Positions 38,614 to 48,319 of a stretch of DNA of 64,000 nt are shown here, one piece after another (within the stretch, counting starts at the first letter, position 1; each line of letters starts with the position of its first letter). The translations under genes were made by a program, and so were the position numbers. The notes under the pieces are model-generated. The model was not told the DNA's origin. It searched no databases and worked only from the letters and a program-made list of their open reading frames with translations. This DNA comes from Pararge aegeria (Eukaryota; Arthropoda; Insecta; Lepidoptera; Nymphalidae): the NCBI RefSeq assembly GCF_905163445.1, contig NC_053182.1, forward strand, positions 6,076,001 through 6,140,000, in the 5' to 3' direction.

Positions 38614-38626
38614 GCAGATGGCGCTC
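38614..38626 (+). promoter_or_regulatory. second CTCF-like motif
   Basis: GCAGATGGCGCTC matches the AGATGGCGCT form of the CTCF core, in the opposite orientation to 38541-38554 and about 60 bp away. Confidence 0.35.
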
Positions 38627-39515
38627 GATGATGGACAAGTGTTTGGTACTGTTCTAAGAATGGTCAATTTTGTGTGATAGAACTCGTTCTTTGGGACGAC
38701 TGGGTTGACTGACTGCTCGATATCAAGTAAGGAGCTGCAAGGAGTTTTAAAAATAATCTGATTAATCTATTCCTGCCTATCATAGCTACGTTGCAATGCA
38801 GTGAAAACACACCCTTAATGTACTAAGTCGGTGGCAATCATACATCCCAGTTCTAAAATAAAAATGCTTCACCTATTTAGACTAGTCAGAAGTAAATACT
38901 ACAAATACAACTCGTCAGACTTCATCTGTCTGTCTGGACGCGGCTTGAATATTAAATATTTATTGAGTAAGTAACTGCATTAGGAATGTTTGTTTCTGTA
39001 AAACTGTTCTCTATTGTGTACTACGGCCTATATTTGATTTATATATAGGTTAATGCACCGTGAATTGAGCTTATACTGGAACTGGCATACAATACACACT
39101 TAACCTAAAAGTTAACATACTTTAGTATGTCTGCTAATAAGACTGTACAAGCTTTAACTATTTGTGACGCTATTTCTTGATTCACCTACACATGATTATT
39201 GGATTATTATTTTATAACGGCTATTTCGGGTATTTTTGATCGAAATAATTTAACAAATATTGAACAGGAAGTTCCCATTTGGTGTAACATGACGTCATTG
39301 TGCATTATACCTTTTTTTTCTTAGTTGCTTTAGGCATCATGTAATACTCTTTAACATTCCTTGATAATCATACTGTTAATTAGTAAATAATTTGAATAAA
39401 ACCATTTAAAAATTTCGGAAGAACTGCAATTTGGTACCATTAACAAAGTCATTAATTTTGTCCGATAACGACAAGTTCCATGACACAATAAATGGGAACT
39501 ACCCTCGATCTCTAC

Positions 39516-39830
39516 TTAAACCCGCTCAGCAAGTTTGTCCGTGATGTTGGCAGCTCTGGAGCGAGCGTGTTGCATGATGTCCACGGTGAATTCATCGACG
39601 GTCGTGTATCTGCACTTTTGGAAACTGAACAAGTCCGTTACGAAACCGACTATTTCTGATTGGAAAGATTCGCAAACGTCTCTCAACCGCTCCCTCGGCC
39701 CTAGGAAGCCCCACACTAGGACCGGCAGTAGGTGCTCTGATATCGAGTAGAAATGTGACATAAATCCGTCTGGGTATTGTAGATAACGCCGCTTAGCCTT
39801 TATGACGGACCACACTGCAGTAGTTAATGC
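39516..39830 (-). CDS. Miga: Miga last exon
   Basis: Acceptor atttctttctttcag. Encodes ALTTAVWSVIKAKRRYLQYP, a hydrophobic helix with VLVWGFLGP, and a C-terminal helical region ending at the TAA (39516-39518). Confidence 0.94.
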   Translation of the reverse strand, partial: ALTTAVWSVIKAKRRYLQYPDGFMSHFYSISEHLLPVLVWGFLGPRERLRDVCESFQSEIVGFVTDLFSFQKCRYTTVDEFTVDIMQHARSRAANITDKLAERV

Positions 39831-42800
39831 CTGAAAGAAAGAAATTGTTTGAGTCAGAATCAGCATCGTTGATGGAGATGGGTAGTCTACATTTGTTGTG
39901 AACATCAATCAAATGCATTCAATCATTAATAGCCTATAGCAAAAATCCACTGCTGTACTAAAAGCCTTCCCAACGGGATAGTTCGCCCATAATCACAAAG
40001 CTGGGCAGACGGCTTGGTGATCGTAGGAGATGGTAAGAGGAGGACACAGTTGCCCATTCGCTTAGTCGTGTCTTACAACCCGCGGGAAAAGGAGCGGTAA
40101 TAACAACTGTATTCTGAGTGCCAAGTGTGAGATTTTCTATCTAGAGAGCGTCCAAAGAATGCAGATAACAGACGTGAATAACCTAGTTACAATACTGGGA
40201 ATCAGCAGCAAATTGCGCTCTTTTGAAACCATATAAATCGTTATTAACTTTCGCACGATCGAAGACGTTAACGTAGATAGAAAATCTCAAGACTCTGCAT
40301 TCAGATCCGTCCACACCATACGGCACAAGTCGTAGGAGGAGGATTTTTTTCATTTGATGCCATCTGTTTTTGCCTACTCTGGTCCCAAAACTAATGATGC
40401 CACTGGACAAAGGTTGCGAACTCACACTCTCCTTGAATCCATCGGAGAGCCATCGGTTGCGCACGACCGCAAGGACTGAGGCGGGCGGCGCGGCGAGGTC
40501 CTCGAACGCGTCCAACAAGATGTAGTCCAACACCACGTCGTAGAATGACACCACCTGCAGCAAAAAGTTTAAGCTGTACCAGAGCTTTTCGAGACAGAGC
40601 TCGTCCTGGGTAGTACTACCGCCAAGCTTATTTCTAATTTAAATATTAAAATTATTAACAAATGACGGATTGAATATACTCAACCCATGGGACACATGTG
40701 CAATACTGCCACAGCGGAGTAAGTTAGTAGTATTGCAGAAAACTCACCTTAACTCCTTTGCTTTTTAATTCATGCTCGATTGCTGACCAGTTAGCCGGAT
40801 CGTTCGTCCACGATACCATTTCTTCGTATGCGACAAGAAATTCTTTAGGCTCCTGGGAAATAAAAATAAATGCTTATATGATGGCTAACGAGATGGATAA
40901 GTATAAACAGAAGCACACAGAGCGTGTAAGGAACACGTTCCAGAAACACAGGTCGTGCAAGGAACACGTTCCAGAAACACATGTCGTGCAAGGAACACGT
41001 TCCAGAAACCCAGGTCGTGTAAGGAATACGGTCTAAAAAGTTCCGCCCTGTGTCGCTTCAACCTGAGCCTGTAATTACGCTCTTAATGGAAACCACGTTC
41101 TTCACTGACACTGAACACTGCAATGCTGTTGGCAGCAGAAATAAGCCTGCACGGCTACCATGGGCGAAGACATTTTTTTTCCCCGGGTAAAAGACAAATG
41201 TTTATCTTCTCACACGGCTCCGAGCATTGGCGCACATGTCGAAATAATATCCAAAAATATACGTATTTTACTTTGGAAGGTAGACACGTTAAATATATCC
41301 CTTGTCAGAGTTATAATTTTGCTAGCCTTGCTGGTGGTAATAATTCCCAGGAGGGGCTCTGTACAAGCTCCACTACTACAAAAAATCGATCTCTGCTTAC
41401 GACTAATGCTGGTCGGTAATAGTTACTCACTTTATCGGCAAACAGCAAGAGGTCCGTGAGCACTTGCCGGCCCGCGTCCATGAACCAGGCGCGCACGCTG
41501 GAGTCTCGCAACACGTGCTGGAAGCCGACCCGAAGGCAATGTAGCTTGCACAGGAACTCCGTGTCCGAACCGCACTGCACCACTTCTGTGCGGAGAGTTC
41601 TAGAAAGTTAGATAATAACCTTTATTTTGATTAACGCTTTTAAAGATGTTATAGTGAAAAATGGAAATCTTTAATGATGCCTCTGTCGAAGCTTTAAGCA
41701 AAAACATCGATTGCGAGTGAGAAAAATTGTATTAATGTAAAATTCCGCAATAAAGGTTTTTTTCATCGATTTGCAATTGTGCGTTTTAAAGTCAACATAG
41801 TATGCTTTTTTGGAGGATGGTGTGTATTCCAAGTTCGTATTGTTCACTTTAACACTGTTAACTATCTGTTTATCGCGGATTATAGTAAATTAAACTTGAC
41901 AGGGCTTGCTATTGTGATACATCAAATAACAGATTTTCTAAAAATAATAAATATACATTCTGAGATCAGTTAAAAGACAATCATAAAATCACAGACACAC
42001 ACACATGCGTGTGTGTATCTGTAGGTGTGGGTGTGCGTGTGTGTGTCTGTGGAATCTTCAAGCTTATTACTAAAGTGTGACGATAAGTGCTTAGGTTTGC
42101 ATTTAGTGTGGTCTTACCTCCACATTCCTCTCACCTATGATACATGATGAGGACAACAGTGATGAAAGAAATGAATTTATTTTTAGATGCTTGGAAACTC
42201 TGCATTGCGGTGTATGATATCATCATATCACAGACTCATCCCTAGCATCCCTAGGGTTGACTACCCTAGGGATAGAGTAGAAAGGAAATAACTTAAACTG
42301 TTGTAGATATCTACAACAACAATAATAATAATAATAATATTTATATAAATATTACTAAAAATATCTACTGTGGTTGAATCTTATAAGTAAGCTCACCTGT
42401 ATGGAATTCCGATGTCTAGCTGCTTAACCGCCGTTTGATATAATTCTAAATTTTCTAATTCAGCTACTGATTCTGTTAGGTCGTCGAATTCTCTGAGATC
42501 TGCAACCTGCGAATAGTTTTTATTTTCATTCAAATGTAGCCCTTGACTTCAATCTCACGTGCTAGTAAGTCTCACCACCGACCGACTAGACGAGAAAAAA
42601 TTCAGTGATTGTAAATTTTGTTTTGACCTTTGCCGGGCTTCGATCCCGCGACCGTCCCAGTTAAAAGACCACAGCGCTCACTGATGCAGCAGGAAAATTG
42701 ACAAATATTTTCAAGGGTTTACTATTTATAAATGTCAATTATTGTCTTAAATTATCGCAATCCTAGTGTCAGTGTAAAGTTAAACATATCTACAACGTTG

Positions 42801-44094
42801 TAAAGCTCAATTTCCACTACACTACTACCGCGAACGGTGTTAGCGGAACATTTGTGAAGGTACCTGATCCTCTGCTGAGGCGAAGGACTCAGCACTGGAG
42901 TGGTGTTCCTTGCGTGTGTGTTCTGACGCAGTGTGCGAAGAGAGAAGCCTCGTGCGCCGCCCGACCGAACCCTCGGGCGCGCCACCGCCGCCGCCACTCT
43001 CAGACCTGAACAGCACGGACCGTTGGTCGAGGAAGAGTAGCTCGCAACGTTCCTGTGACATAGAGATAAGTAAGTTTAAGTTCGTTTCACGAAAAAATCC
43101 TCTTACCTCCTTTAAAAGTACTACACTTTTGGTGGACAATAGTTTAGAATGAATTTTCACAATGAGTGCAATTATATTCTTGATCAACCCTTCGCTTAGG
43201 TATATGAATAACAAATATTCTATAAACTCATCAAACTTATAGTATACTGTAGACTAATAAGTACGAGGAGTCAAAACTATATCTATAGAGTCTATAGGTA
43301 TGGTCTTTAATGTTCAGTTTTACAAAACATGGCTACCGGCCTACTACAGAGCCATAGTCAACCACGGTGGCCCAGTGCGGATTGGTTGACTTCACACACC
43401 TTTGAGAACATTATTAGACGGCCGATTGGCGGATTGGGCAGCGACCCTGCTTTCTGAGTCCAAGGCCGTGGGTTCGATTCCCACAACTGGAAAATGGTTG
43501 TGTGATGAACATTAACGTTTTTCAGTGTCTGGGTGTTTATATGTATATTATAAGTATTTATGTATGTTATTCATAAAATTATTCATCAGTCACCTTAGTA
43601 CAACACACACAAACTACGCTTACTTTGGGGCTAGATTGCGATGTGTGTATTGTCGTAATATATTTATTTATTTTATTTATTTATTATAGAGAACTCTCAG
43701 GCAGGTTTCCTCACGATGTTTTCTTTCGCCATTGAAGCAAGTGATATTTTTTACAGGTGTGTATGTGTGTGTTTAGGAGTTGATTTTAAATCCTCCCCAC
43801 CGTATCCCGCGGTATTTACCTGTAGAAAGCGCCTACGCAGTATGCAGTAGGTCCTGTATCTCGCGGTATTTACCCGTAGCAAGTACCTACGCATTATGCA
43901 GTTGGTCCTGCATCTCGCAGTATTTACCTGTAGCAAGTAAGCGTTCTGCAGCAGATCCTGTATCTCGCGACAGAACTCTGCCTCCTCGGGCGAGGTGAGC
44001 GCGAGTGTGCCCGTCACCCCGCCTCGTGCCCCCACCGAAAACGCGGCGAGCGCGTCCTCCCAATAGTTGATACTCGTTTCTAACGCCTCCATAC
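39516..44094 (-). CDS. Miga: Mitoguardin (FAM73 family), seven 3' coding exons; 5' part not found
   Basis: Exons in coding order: 44094-43928, 43052-42864, 42506-42397, 41599-41431, 40852-40748, 40554-40426, 39830-39516. All have AG/GT borders and agreeing phases, and together give 393 codons plus stop. Family hallmarks: 'ERCELLFLDQRSVLFR', 'YRTLRTEVVQC', 'EFLCKLHCLR', 'RQVLTDLLLFADK', 'FYDVVLDYILLDAFEDL', 'NRWLSDGFKES', 'LQYPDGFMSHFYSISE', 'VLVWGFLGP'. Mitoguardins sit in the mitochondrial outer membrane, promote mitochondrial fusion and form ER and lipid-droplet contacts. The part seen here is the cytosolic helical C-terminal domain, which in MIGA2 carries lipid. The N-terminal membrane helix and FFAT-type VAP-binding region are missing: the first exon seen starts in phase, completing a split Gly codon, so more exons exist upstream. 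Confidence 0.93.
40426..40554 (-). CDS. Miga: Miga exon f
   Basis: 43 whole codons, acceptor tttttgctgcag, donor GAGAGT|GTGAGT. Encodes FYDVVLDYILLDAFEDLA and NRWLSDGFKES. The reading frame stays open past the donor for 80 codons, but that extension does not look like the family. Confidence 0.94.
40588..40640 (+). mobile_element. repeat fragment in Miga intron
   Basis: gagacagagctcgtcctggg and ctaccgccaagcttatttct. Same family as 24754-24800. Confidence 0.6.
40748..40852 (-). CDS. Miga: Miga exon e
   Basis: 35 whole codons, acceptor atttcccag, donor GTTAAG|GTGAGT. Encodes EPKEFLVAYEEMVSW and WSAIEHELKSKGVK, joining ...LLFADK on one side and VVSFYDVV... on the other. Confidence 0.94.
40924..41027 (+). 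repeat. 31-bp minisatellite in a Miga intron
   Basis: About 3.3 copies of a unit starting gtgcaaggaacacgttccag, at 40924, 40955, 40986 and 41017. Each full copy carries the near-palindrome GGAACACGTTCC. It lies in the intron between Miga exons d and e. Confidence 0.9.
41150..41290 (+). mobile_element. repeat fragment in Miga intron
   Basis: ctaccatgggcgaagac, ccccgggtaaaag, ctccgagcattggcgcacat. Diverged copy of 3020-3130. Confidence 0.7.
41431..41599 (-). CDS. Miga: Miga exon d
   Basis: Acceptor taactttctag. It completes Arg and reads TLRTEVVQCGSDTEFLCKLH, later RQVLTDLLLFADK|GTGAGT. This is one of the most conserved stretches of FAM73 proteins. Confidence 0.95.
41990..42055 (+). repeat. 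inverted CA/TG microsatellite
   Basis: acagacacacacacatgcgt is followed by a matching tgtg-rich arm ending gtgtgtgtctgt, so the tract can fold back on itself. It lies in the intron between Miga exons c and d. Confidence 0.85.
42246..42274. repeat. small inverted repeat
   Basis: atccctaggg-ttgacta-ccctagggat, 10-bp perfect arms with a 7-nt loop. Confidence 0.85.
42397..42506 (-). CDS. Miga: Miga exon c
   Basis: Acceptor ctattcgcag, donor CATACAG|GTGAGC. Encodes VADLREFDDLTESVAELENL and then LYQTAVKQLDIGIPY, splitting an Arg codon. Confidence 0.92.
42864..43052 (-). CDS. Miga: Miga exon b
   Basis: Acceptor ctatgtcacag, donor GATCAG|GTACCT, 63 whole codons. Encodes ERCELLFLDQRSVLFRSE, then a Gly-run and a Ser/Arg/His-rich, probably flexible and phosphorylatable segment. 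Confidence 0.92.
43340..43760 (+). mobile_element. older repeat split by a SINE
   Basis: The left part (cagtgcggattggttgactt, acacacctttgagaacatta) and right part (gagaactctcaggcaggttt, cctcacgatgttttctttcg) are two halves of the 17815-18065 family, now separated by the SINE at 43417-43683. In the intron between Miga exons a and b. Confidence 0.88.
43417..43683 (+). mobile_element. tRNA-derived SINE, copy 3, nested
   Basis: gacggccgattggcggattg, B box gtgggttcgattcccacaac, body cttactttggggctagattg, tail gtcgtaatatatttatttat. Flanked by attat on both sides, a likely target-site duplication. Confidence 0.93.
43801..43970 (-). repeat. 54-bp tandem triplication of exon end plus splice donor in Miga
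   Basis: The motif tatttacc(c/t)gtag recurs at 43813, 43867 and 43921, exactly 54 bp apart. On the minus strand each copy is CTAC(A/G)G|GTAAATAC. The unit repeats the last ~41-45 nt of exon a (GCGAGAT.CAGGA...) plus the start of the intron. Copies are diverged but retain the donor. Confidence 0.9.
43928..44094 (-). CDS. Miga: Miga exon a (first found); donor triplicated
   Basis: Starts after the acceptor gaccgttttaag by completing a Gly codon, then reads MEALETSINYWEDALAAFS. It ends QDLLQNAYLLQ|GTAAAT at 43928. Two further copies of the exon end and donor follow at 54-nt spacing (donors after 43874 and 43820), and all keep the frame. The join LLQ|ERCELLFL to the next exon matches the family best at the first donor. 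Confidence 0.88.
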
Positions 44095-44099
44095 CTTAA

Positions 44100-45248
44100 A
44101 ACGGTCAATTATAAATTGGACATAATCAAACAAAAATGATCAAACCTGGCCTACCAAATATTGGCAAATAGTTATGCAGTGCTTTGTCACAAATGACAAC
44201 TAACATCATCAATAAAGCCTCTAATGATCAACACGATGGGCAAACGGTTATATCCGTTATATTCCCGTAGAGGAGGGGTAATGATGAATGTATTTGGATT
44301 CGCCGTTACCTGCACGCATACTGACAGGATCTTTCAAATGTCAGAGGATGAAAAACACTACATGCCTATAACGACGTTATGCCACATTTATTGGTAAGGC
44401 CACAAATGTCTCGGTTCGAAGAGCGTTTCGATCTAAATCGGTACTAGTTGGCAATTCTAGCACCTCTACGATAAGAGGAAAACGGTGCTTTCACTTAATT
44501 TGAACTTACTAAGACTTGCAGACGGCACAGATGTTCGAGAATGTGATACCTATTGAATTAGGATACTTAGGACTTATATAGAGATAATCTATGAAAATAA
44601 AGCATTCTTAATGGAGTGATTCACAAAAAATCGTGTCTGGCACTAAATAAGCACTTCAAAACGAAAGCACTATTTTTTTCTTTTCATACCCTGAACAAAA
44701 AAAATTGGATTCCCTGGATCTTCTCTTAATAATCTAGGGTCATCCTTTCAGCATTTTTACTGCAGACTGTTTGCATTGTCAATGCAAAACAAAAATATCC
44801 ATTTTCAAATAAAAACAACATTTTATATAGAACTTCCATTTAATTTAAAATAAGTAAATAAATTATGTTCAACTTTACTATATTTATACAAGAATAATTT
44901 ATAATACAGTAAATTAAATATACATTTATATTACATTAAAAGAGTAAAAAAGTCTACCATAGCAACTTGCTACGTCATGCAGATTTTATCCAGTGTATCA
45001 TGCACCCCAGATCTCTTATAACTGAGAAGGTTACAGAATTTAGACCCAATACGCTTTTCTAATTATAGCGAGCTTTAACGATGTAATTTGTAGTTTTCTT
45101 GTATATTATTCAACTATTTTTGCCCACCGTTTTCTGCCGCGTTAACAATAATTGCTTGTCCCGTGAAGTAATGACAAACTTCCTTCTTAAAACGAGCTAC
45201 TTAAATCCGATACGCAGAGTTCTTGGGACTCTTGAGCTTATTAGTATC
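44100..45248. other. between Miga exon a and the Myb/SANT-like gene
   Basis: Mostly AT-rich. On the minus strand a possible acceptor (ctcttatcgtag) at about 44470 opens a short frame (VLELPTSTDLDRNALRTETF), and a donor-like CAG|GTAACG lies at about 44310. They do not form one open exon, so I do not call a Miga exon here. Confidence 0.3.
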
Positions 45249-45559
45249 TTAAAGAAAAATAACGTCTTTCATTGCACTCTCTTGTTCAGCTTGCGTAGGT
45301 AAATGGTTTAAAGAGTGTTTGTGTTGTGAACTAGTGTTAATTTCCTGTAGGGTGCCCGCAATAGCGGTAAGCGCGTCAGCTATCCTTTCATCTAACATGC
45401 TGCGTCTTTCTTCCTGAGACCTCATGGTGCTCGCGATTGTTTCGAGGGCATCGGCCATACGTTCCTCGGCTGCTATCCTGCGATCTTCCAAATCTAAAGC
45501 CCATTGAGGGGGCAGTGGTGTACTTGTTTCAGTAGAATTTACTGTAGCGTTATTGTAAT
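45249..45559 (-). CDS. Myb/SANT-like gene, last coding exon
   Basis: Acceptor tctcatttccag. Begins with a Thr/Ser/Pro segment, then heptad-rich helices (RRIAAEERMADALETIAS and RRSMLDERIADALTAIAG), then a polar tail ending at the TAA (45249-45251). Confidence 0.8.
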
Positions 45560-47376
45560 CTGGAAATGAGATAATACAGTAGTATCATTCAATTTGCAAA
45601 AGAAAAATGTTTGATGGTTTAAATTTATTATAAATGGTTTTGGAATGGAATTATCACAAATGGTTTAAAATAAATTGTGCCAAATTAATGCATTGTTTTA
45701 TAAAGGAAGGTTATGAAAACCAATTACATAATATTTCGTTACATCATTGAAGCATGAATACTCTCCTGGAGGATCCCACTAAACTACACTTGCTTGGTAA
45801 GAAAATCAAATACTTTTTTGATGTGCATCTTTCTATTCAGGGGACTATACAAACATGCAATAATTTACTTCTTTAAAAAATCTAGCCACATTGTTTGATT
45901 ATGGCACATTTATTGCCTTTTAAAACTCCTTTCCTTTTATGCATATTTTCTATACTATATTTGCCAGGAATCCAACATCCTCACATTTTTTTAAAATTAT
46001 TTATAACCCATCTCAGGGTTCTATGTTTTTGTTGGATGTTTTGGAACAATATATTTTTTATAAATATTTTAATTGATGGATTGCGGAATCTTGGCAGATT
46101 TAAAATTCAAAACTATACTACTTATCAGGTTATTACGAAATAGGCCCTTAGCATCAAACTGAGACACTTATGTATTAATAACGCAATACATAATATGCTA
46201 ATGCTTATCATCAGATGTTATTGTATACCGTTATCAAAAATGATTTGATCAAGACTAATGATACCATGTTGTTCCCAACAAAAAGGGAAAGGAAAAGCCA
46301 ATAACTTGCATATTTATGTAGTAAAATCTATTTACCAACTTTTGTGCGTAGTGATTTTGAATGAAAATTATTTTTTTTTACCTGCTGATAGTTTCCTATT
46401 TTTCATTTCTTTGATTTGAACCTTAACAGGAAAGTCTGGCTCATCATCCTGTTCTCTTTCTGGTTCTGATTCTGAATCTTGTTTAATAAACTCAATCTTG
46501 GGCATGGAGCTCACTTCCCGCTCTTGATGCAACTGTAAAACTCTCACTTCAAGGTCATCCAGGGGCAAGAACCTGTGTAATTCTCCAGGAGAATTAGTTT
46601 TGATTTTTTGTACATTTTGAGCTTTCTTACTGCATCTGTGTCGCCATGTGAACCAGTACTGGAAAAACAAGTCCATGCTAAAGATTATAATTTATATTTT
46701 TTCTTGGATGAAAAATAAGTTGTATACATTATCTGAGGATAAGTGACTTTCTGGCACTGCAGTCTATAATGAAAATAAGCTTATCTGGAAGTAGTATGAG
46801 TAGCAATTGACTTAATCATTCATCATTATCATCAGCATATTCTATTAACCTGCCACTGCTGAACACAGGCCTCATTTTTCCTCCTCAAAGATCCCACAAT
46901 GCTTTTCCAATGCGGTTTGGCGGTCTTCGTTCGGCGATCATGTTTTGCTTTTTCAAATACTTGAATTTGAAAAAGCAAAACATGATCTCTCAAACAAATC
47001 AAAGATCATATTTTCTCATTATTGAATTTTCAACTTTGGGCTATATGTTATGTGGACTTGAAGTTACTATTTTTCTTAATTCTGAAAGCTTTTATGGCAT
47101 TTTGAAAAGCACAGTTTGCTCAGTCAAAGTTAATATAAATATGAACTAACTATGAAGTCCATGGAATTTGTTTACCCTTTTCCAACCTTGAGCTGCCTTT
47201 TTATCGCCACCTTCAACTAAATTGAGTTTGCTAGTGAGTGTAATCCACTTCTGCTTTGTGGCTTCATGTGTTGTGGGGTGGCCCAATGGTATACCTTTGG
47301 CCATTTCTACATTTTGTTCCAGGAAATCTATCATAATCTCCTGTTGCTGTTTGAGTATCTTTTTAGGAGGAGCCAT
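45249..47376 (-). CDS. Zeste-type Myb/SANT-like DNA-binding protein
   Basis: Exons 47376-47176, 46658-46382 and 45559-45249 sum to 789 nt, 262 codons plus stop. The first 80 residues match the Myb/SANT-like domain common in insect zeste-like proteins: 'QQQEIMIDFLEQNVEMAKG', 'KQKWITLTSKLN', 'AAQGWKRYWFTWRHRCSKKA', with Trp residues spaced as in SANT helices. The middle is acidic and Glu/Asp/Ser-rich. The C-terminus is a predicted coiled coil with an internal duplication (MADALETIASTM / IADALTAIAGTL). Probably a nuclear DNA-binding factor that oligomerises through its tail. Such genes are often multicopy and some derive from transposase-linked proteins, so a domesticated origin is possible. The exact orthologue is unknown to me. 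Confidence 0.82.
46382..46658 (-). CDS. Myb/SANT-like gene, coding exon 2
   Basis: Acceptor gtttttccag, donor TCAGCAG|GTAAAA. Finishes the DNA-binding domain (YWFTWRHRCSKKAQNVQK) and encodes a Leu-rich segment and an acidic one (DSESEPEREQDDEPDF). 277 nt, ends in phase 1. Confidence 0.83.
46830..46925 (+). mobile_element. repeat fragment in the Myb/SANT-like gene intron
   Basis: ctattaacctgccactgctg, aacacaggcctcatttttcc, tgcttttccaatgcggtttg. Same broad family as 3140 and 19535. Confidence 0.6.
46936..46987. repeat. perfect short-loop inverted repeat in a Myb/SANT-like gene intron
   Basis: 23-bp perfect arms (46936-46958 and 46965-46987) with a 6-nt loop. The arm contains gatcatgttttgctttttca. 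Confidence 0.97.
47176..47376 (-). CDS. Myb/SANT-like gene, coding exon 1
   Basis: The acceptor TTTTTTAG abuts the ATG at 47376, so the start codon opens the exon. 67 codons, ending GGTTGGAAAAGG|GTAAAC in phase 0. The frame stays open past the donor, but the next exon's TACTGG restores the W-x-x-Y-W pattern of the domain. Confidence 0.83.
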
Positions 47377-47803
47377 CTAAAAAATATAAAACACAAATTG
47401 TATGCTTAACAAAAAGTATATTTAGGTCTGAAACCTGCATACTTTTTAAGTTAACTGCCTAAAGTAATTTTTTTGCGCTTTACGAAGTGCACGCTAATTG
47501 CGATTGCATAGGTACAAATCTGAAAGGGGTATGGCAGTGTATCACACCTGTACCCTAATATTTATAGCCGTACCAGAACGCTTAATAGCTTGGTAGTTCG
47601 GTTTCGAATACAGGTTGGTAATAAATAAGAACCGATATCTCTCAAGCTAGACTTTAGGTCCTCTAATTAAAAATCAAAAGTCCTACATGTCATCTATTTA
47701 GTTAATTACACTCAAAAGAAAACATGTAAAATAAAACGAAACTACTACGTAGGTAGGTGCATATTGGAATTATGAAATACTGAATTAATAAAAACTTACT
47801 TAC

Positions 47804-47990
47804 CTTAATATATTAACAATATTATTTTTATATATTTAGACACGAAACAAGATAAATCAATGACATAGGGCTATTCGTTACATCTTTCCGTACGTAATTT
47901 AGACAAAAGTCTATTGTTTGAATAAAATTTTACACCACTGTTGTTTACTAATTTAACATTTAGAACTCGGAACAAATCACGCGCGTATAT
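47804..47990 (-). other. probable 5' leader exon of the Myb/SANT-like gene
   Basis: A near-consensus donor (TTAAG|GTAAGTAAG) on the minus strand at 47804/47803 pairs naturally with the acceptor that abuts the ATG at 47376. The far edge (transcription start) is a guess and no core promoter motif is clear. Confidence 0.4.
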
Positions 47991-48319
47991 TTGACACAAG
48001 CAATTTCTTTTAAGACTACTAAATTGTTATAGTGATACGTAATCAGTAATGGCAACCGCTTCTATCGCATTTCGATTGAGATTTGAGGTTAATTACAATT
48101 CATGTCAAAACAACTGCGATCGTACCAGTAGGTCCATCTGTAAACTAATTGTAGTTGTAATTGGATGACGATAGATGGCAATAGATTTTCTTCGTTGGAA
48201 TTTTTACAAATGCTGACTAGAAAAGGGCATTGATTTTAATAAAAAAAATCGTATTCAATAATAATAATTGTAAACATCAGCTTTGCAATACAATTATGTA
48301 TTTATAAACACACACACTT

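Larger units (their letters stand above)
36330..39515. other. spacer between convergent mxt and Miga
   Basis: AT-rich with no exon recognised. CTCF-like motifs at 38541-38554 and 38614-38626 are listed separately. Confidence 0.5.

Noticed and set aside
40183..40425. Continuation of the open frame past Miga exon f
   Set aside because: It runs past a strong donor (GAGAGT|GTGAGT), and the family sequence resumes only in the next exon.
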